Assembly: GCF_003675895.1 (NCBI RefSeq)
Contig: NZ_ML014779.1
Span: 1 to 56,182, forward strand
DNA length: 56,182 nucleotides
Origin: Parashewanella curva
GTDB taxonomy: Bacteria > Pseudomonadota > Gammaproteobacteria > Enterobacterales > Shewanellaceae
Direction: 5' to 3'
The position numbers and the translations under genes were made by a program. Below are positions 54,880 through 56,182 of the stretch, one piece after another; within the stretch, counting starts at the first letter, position 1, and each line of letters opens with the position of its first letter. The notes under the pieces were generated by a model. The model was not told the DNA's origin and ran no database searches. It saw only the letters and a program-made list of their open reading frames with translations.

Positions 54880-56182
54880 ATGTCTAAGAAGAGAACGACG
54901 ATGAACAAAGTTAGAGAAATATTACGGTTAAAATTTGATTGTCAGCTTTCACTTAGAAACATAGGTACATGTCTCAAAGTGGGAAGATCAACGATCTCAG
55001 AAATCCTCAGCCGCTTTAAACTTAGCGAATTAGGTTGGCCATTACCTGACGGTATCTCAGATCAGGAACTATCAAAAGCCCTATATCACACCAAAGTCCC
55101 TTCTAGTGACAAAGTGATGCCAGACTTTGCAAAATGCACACAAGAACTTAAGCGTAAAGGGATGACCAAGCGCTTACTGTGGGAAGAGTATCACAGTGAA
55201 TTTCAGCAACAAGCCTATGGTTACACACAATTTTGTGAGCACTATATCAGGTGGCAGAAGTCTCAAAAGCGCAGCATGAGGCAGATCCATATCGCTGGTG
55301 AGAAACTGTTTATCGATTACTGCGGACCAACAGTTCCTGTCGTCAACCCTGACACCGGAGAAATCAGAGATGCTCAGATCTTTGTAGCAACCTTCGGTGC
55401 TTCCAATTATACCTACGTAGAAGCTTCTCCTAGCCAGAAGCAAGAACACTGGCTCCAAGCCCACGTTAATGCCTTTGAACACTTTGGTGGCGTACCTCAT
55501 TTACTGGTGCCCGATAATCTAAAGTCTGCTGTGATCAAACCTTGTCGCTACGAACCTAAGCTTAATGAAAGTTATCACAAGCTGGCTAACCACTATGGAA
55601 CAGCGGTAATACCAACAAGGCCTTACAAGCCAAAGGATAAAGCGAAAGTCGAGAACGCTGTGCTTGTTGTTGAACGTTGGATATTAATGCGGATCAGGTA
55701 TCAGACTTTCCATACCTTTGCTGAGCTTAACCTGACAATCAAAGACCTGATGAAAGATCTTAATCTCAGAGTAATGCGACAAGTTGGCGCCACCCGTTTA
55801 GAGTTGTTTGAAAAGTTGGATAAACCTGCACTTAAGCCACTGCCTTCAGAGCCTTACTATCATGTAGAAACGAAGCGTGCCAAGGTCTGCCCTGACTATC
55901 ACATCCTGTACCAAAAGCATTATTACTCAGTGCCACATCACTTAGTTGGTCAGCATGTTGAACTTGAAGCCTCATCAAAGATCGTGAGGATTTATCATCA
56001 AAATGTGCTTGTCGCACAACATCCCACCAGTTCTGTTATTGGTAAAAAAAGCACGATTGACGAGCACATGCCTGAAGCTCATCAATACCAAAATTACAAA
56101 TGGACACCAGAAAGAATAATGAGTTGGGGCAATGCCATCGGTACAAGTGCCGAAAATGTAGTGCAACAACTCATGCTTAAAA
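54880..56182 (+). CDS. istA: IS21-family transposase IstA (partial, 3' end beyond the window)
   Basis: 434 residues from the ATG at 54880 (TAAGGAAACG upstream), no stop before the window end. N-terminal helix-turn-helix (SLRNIGTCLKVGRSTISEIL, about 29-48), the DDE catalytic core with Asp146 (KLFIDYCGPT), Asp212 (LLVPDNLKSAV) and Glu258 (KAKVENAVLVVERW), then a C-terminal beta-barrel-like region (YHILYQKHYYSVPHHLVGQ). The reading frame looks intact, so the element may be active. It needs IstB, expected immediately downstream. Confidence 0.95.
   Translation, partial: MSKKRTTMNKVREILRLKFDCQLSLRNIGTCLKVGRSTISEILSRFKLSELGWPLPDGISDQELSKALYHTKVPSSDKVMPDFAKCTQELKRKGMTKRLLWEEYHSEFQQQAYGYTQFCEHYIRWQKSQKRSMRQIHIAGEKLFIDYCGPTVPVVNPDTGEIRDAQIFVATFGASNYTYVEASPSQKQEHWLQAHVNAFEHFGGVPHLLVPDNLKSAVIKPCRYEPKLNESYHKLANHYGTAVIPTRPYKPKDKAKVENAVLVVERWILMRIRYQTFHTFAELNLTIKDLMKDLNLRVMRQVGATRLELFEKLDKPALKPLPSEPYYHVETKRAKVCPDYHILYQKHYYSVPHHLVGQHVELEASSKIVRIYHQNVLVAQHPTSSVIGKKSTIDEHMPEAHQYQNYKWTPERIMSWGNAIGTSAENVVQQLMLK

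Larger units (their letters stand above)
54669..56182 (+). mobile_element. IS21-family insertion sequence (left part, truncated by the window)
   Basis: The left end begins TGCATAATTCGG, typical of IS21-like termini, two bases after the DUF3147 stop. A block of direct repeats (54674-54761) is followed by the istA gene, which is still open at the window end. istB and the right inverted repeat must lie beyond 56182. Confidence 0.87.

Overview
The window looks like chromosome from a low-to-mid GC marine gammaproteobacterium of the order Alteromonadales, most like Shewanellaceae. Reasons: rlmD-relA lies divergently from barA, nrdR-ribD-ribE-ribBX-ribH-nusB/thiL-pgpA is in conserved order, ppnN-xni-DUF3192 is linked, and NusB, RelA and YiaY read like Shewanella/Vibrio orthologues. 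Several large proteins of unknown family, many eroded small genes and abundant short mobile repeats would fit a host-associated Shewanella relative such as Parashewanella. That last step is inference; no species can be fixed from the sequence alone.

Layout. 0.2-7.1 kb: a secreted unknown protein, relA and rlmD (minus), and barA (plus). 7.2-9.3 kb: a YjaG/DUF416 protein, a DM13 protein and a broken papain-like gene. 9.4-11.6 kb: a 265-bp MITE, recN behind two LexA boxes, and a palindromic repeat. 11.6-19.6 kb, minus strand: a Cys-rich unknown, pgpA-thiL, the riboflavin/nusB operon with nrdR, and glyA. 20-29.8 kb: a second MITE copy in inverted orientation, ettA, a small hydrolase, an 831-aa Pro/Gln/Gly heptad-repeat protein, a NYN nuclease-like protein, a thioesterase, a GGDEF-EAL protein and trhP. 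29.9-31.3 kb: a small secreted protein, its disrupted neighbour, and a YfhL-type ferredoxin. 31.4-35.7 kb: a CRP-like box, then a dicarboxylate (DASS) transporter, an exported fumarase/PcaB-superfamily lyase and an OprP/OprO-type porin. 35.7-40.5 kb: an orphan MshA-like pilin, an iron alcohol dehydrogenase, a 616-aa helical-repeat protein, a tRNA Phe-Thr-Phe cluster and another decayed copy of the small secreted family. 40.5-54.7 kb: ndh, glnB, two GspH/FimT pseudopilins, DUF2947, a chalcone-isomerase-like protein, hpf, a degenerate frameshifted PI-PLC-like gene, a different MITE, an OsmC protein, an M61 peptidase, a diguanylate cyclase, ppnN, xni, DUF3192 and DUF3147. From 54.67 kb to the end: the left part of an IS21-family element, cut by the window edge.

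How the parts work together. The minus-strand block at 12-18 kb is a classic housekeeping operon (riboflavin, NusB, thiamine phosphate kinase, phosphatidylglycerophosphatase). Its ribB is the RibBX type, whose cyclohydrolase half lacks zinc cysteines. relA, hpf, ppnN (a known ppGpp target) and a tRNA promoter with a G/C-rich discriminator are all stringent-response components, though they are scattered.

The most interesting unit is the 31.4-35.7 kb cassette. Porin, exported lyase and dicarboxylate transporter are ordered as if a substrate enters through the outer membrane, is cleaved in the periplasm and the resulting C4-dicarboxylate is imported, under catabolite control. I do not know a described system with this exact composition; that is inference. 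The second notable theme is a group of MITE-like elements. Two 265-bp copies and one 299-bp copy have unrelated terminal repeats but share internal motifs and a double-hairpin layout, and TATACTCGTGATA repeat ends sit at gene 3' ends, in one case supplying a stop codon.
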